Below are positions 63,598 through 64,000 of a DNA stretch of 64,000 nucleotides, piece by piece. How positions within the stretch are numbered: the first letter of the stretch is position 1; each line of letters starts with the position of its first letter. The DNA is from Planotetraspora silvatica (lineage in GTDB: Bacteria > Actinomycetota > Actinomycetes > Streptosporangiales > Streptosporangiaceae). Both the position numbers and the translations under genes were made by a program. The stretch lies in contig NZ_BOOQ01000019.1 in the NCBI RefSeq assembly GCF_016863315.1, positions 62,001-126,000 on the forward strand. The letters are read 5' to 3'. The notes below the pieces were generated by a model. The model worked only from the letters and a program-made list of their open reading frames with translations. It had not been told where the DNA came from and made no database searches.

Positions 63598-64000
63598 TCA
63601 GCCGAGTCCATAGGCCCGGGCAAGTACGCGCACGGTGTCCGCCATCATCTGACGCAGTTCCAGGGGTGCGACGACCTCGACATCGACACCGAGTCTCAGC
63701 AGTTCGCCGCAGGCATGCTCGACGCTCTCGATGGGGATGACCGCCTCGATCCAGTCGTCGCCGTCGACCGCGGTCGCCGTGGAGTCGAAGGACCGCACCA
63801 CCTCCGGGGGGACATTGGCGGCCAGCCGTTCATGCCCCCGGGGGGACAACCGGATGGTGGCCGTGCCCGTATAGCGACGCGCATGGAAGTCGTCCAGGTA
63901 GGACGACCAGTATTCACTCAGGACGAAGCCCTCCGGCCGGTCGAAGCGCTCGTCGCTCAGCACCGCGTCGAGGACCTGGGTGACCCGGTAGGTGGCGGTT
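63598..64000 (-). CDS. WYL-domain transcriptional regulator, C-terminal part (5' end outside window)
   Basis: About 134 C-terminal residues of a YafY/DeoR-like regulator: ATIRLSPRGHERLAANVPPE and AVIPIESVEHACGELLRLG, then the common ending EVVAPLELRQMMADTVRVLA of the WCX extension after a WYL domain. The DNA-binding N-terminus lies to the right of the window. Its target is unknown. It converges with the thiolase remnant. Confidence 0.82.
   Translation of the reverse strand, partial: TATYRVTQVLDAVLSDERFDRPEGFVLSEYWSSYLDDFHARRYTGTATIRLSPRGHERLAANVPPEVVRSFDSTATAVDGDDWIEAVIPIESVEHACGELLRLGVDVEVVAPLELRQMMADTVRVLARAYGLG

Overview
The window is very GC-rich chromosomal DNA from a filamentous actinobacterium. 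The family content (MmyB-type XRE regulators, F420/LLM oxidoreductases, GH36/GH95/GH2/GH38 enzymes, an iron box of the IdeR/DmdR type, frequent GTG starts and ATGA/GTGA overlaps) fits Streptosporangiales-like or Streptomyces-like soil organisms. The genus is an inference. I see no rRNA, tRNA, IS element, prophage or CRISPR array. About 57 apparently functional protein genes and five broken or truncated gene remnants are supported.

Layout. 1-6.3 kb: the end of a probable phosphoesterase, then a NarL-type two-component system divergent from a three-gene ferric-iron ABC transporter (fbpABC type), with an iron-box-like operator between them. 6.3-13.2 kb: a glycan-degradation cluster made of a GH36 alpha-galactosidase, a divergent ROK repressor, a GH95 fucosidase-type enzyme and an acetyl-xylan-esterase-type hydrolase. 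13.2-18.9 kb: a GNAT protein, a PAP2 phosphatase, an XRE/SDR divergent pair, and a YtrA-like GntR/ABC exporter operon whose ATPase gene is frameshifted. 19-20.8 kb: a DNA-alkylation-repair island with an ECF sigma factor and two Ogt-type methyltransferases; the same ECF-type promoter stands before both transcription units. 20.8-30 kb: a decayed flavin monooxygenase, a methyltransferase, a DUF421 protein, an SDR lacking the usual Tyr/Lys, a quinone oxidoreductase, a MOSC-reductase fusion, a LysR regulator, an orphan 107-residue protein in unusually AT-rich surroundings, and a CGNR regulator divergent from an alpha/beta hydrolase.

29.94-30.34 kb is the most unusual piece of DNA. Eight copies of a 12-bp core (CGTGATCATGCA) stand in two inverted blocks of four, with an exact 53-bp period in each block and near-perfect symmetry about position 30139.

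30.3-44.8 kb: a complete sugar-utilisation locus. A leftward operon (PfkB kinase, binding protein, two permeases, GH2 beta-galactosidase, TIM-barrel isomerase, Gfo/Idh dehydrogenase) is divergent from a rightward operon (DeoR regulator, GH4, GH38 alpha-mannosidase). It has no dedicated ABC ATPase, so a shared ATPase is probably supplied from elsewhere. 45-50 kb: a MurG-like glycosyltransferase, a TerC protein behind a probable manganese riboswitch whose 3' hairpin hides the ribosome binding site, and a DedA-histidine kinase-response regulator operon. 50.2-64 kb: several small regulator/effector modules (membrane protein-XRE-reductase; XRE-cupin/methyltransferase; TetR/MFS exporter; MMPL transporter; AraC/aldo-keto reductase), each with its own operator-like palindromes where visible. 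Fragments of a methyltransferase and a thiolase, and the end of a WYL-domain regulator, complete the window.
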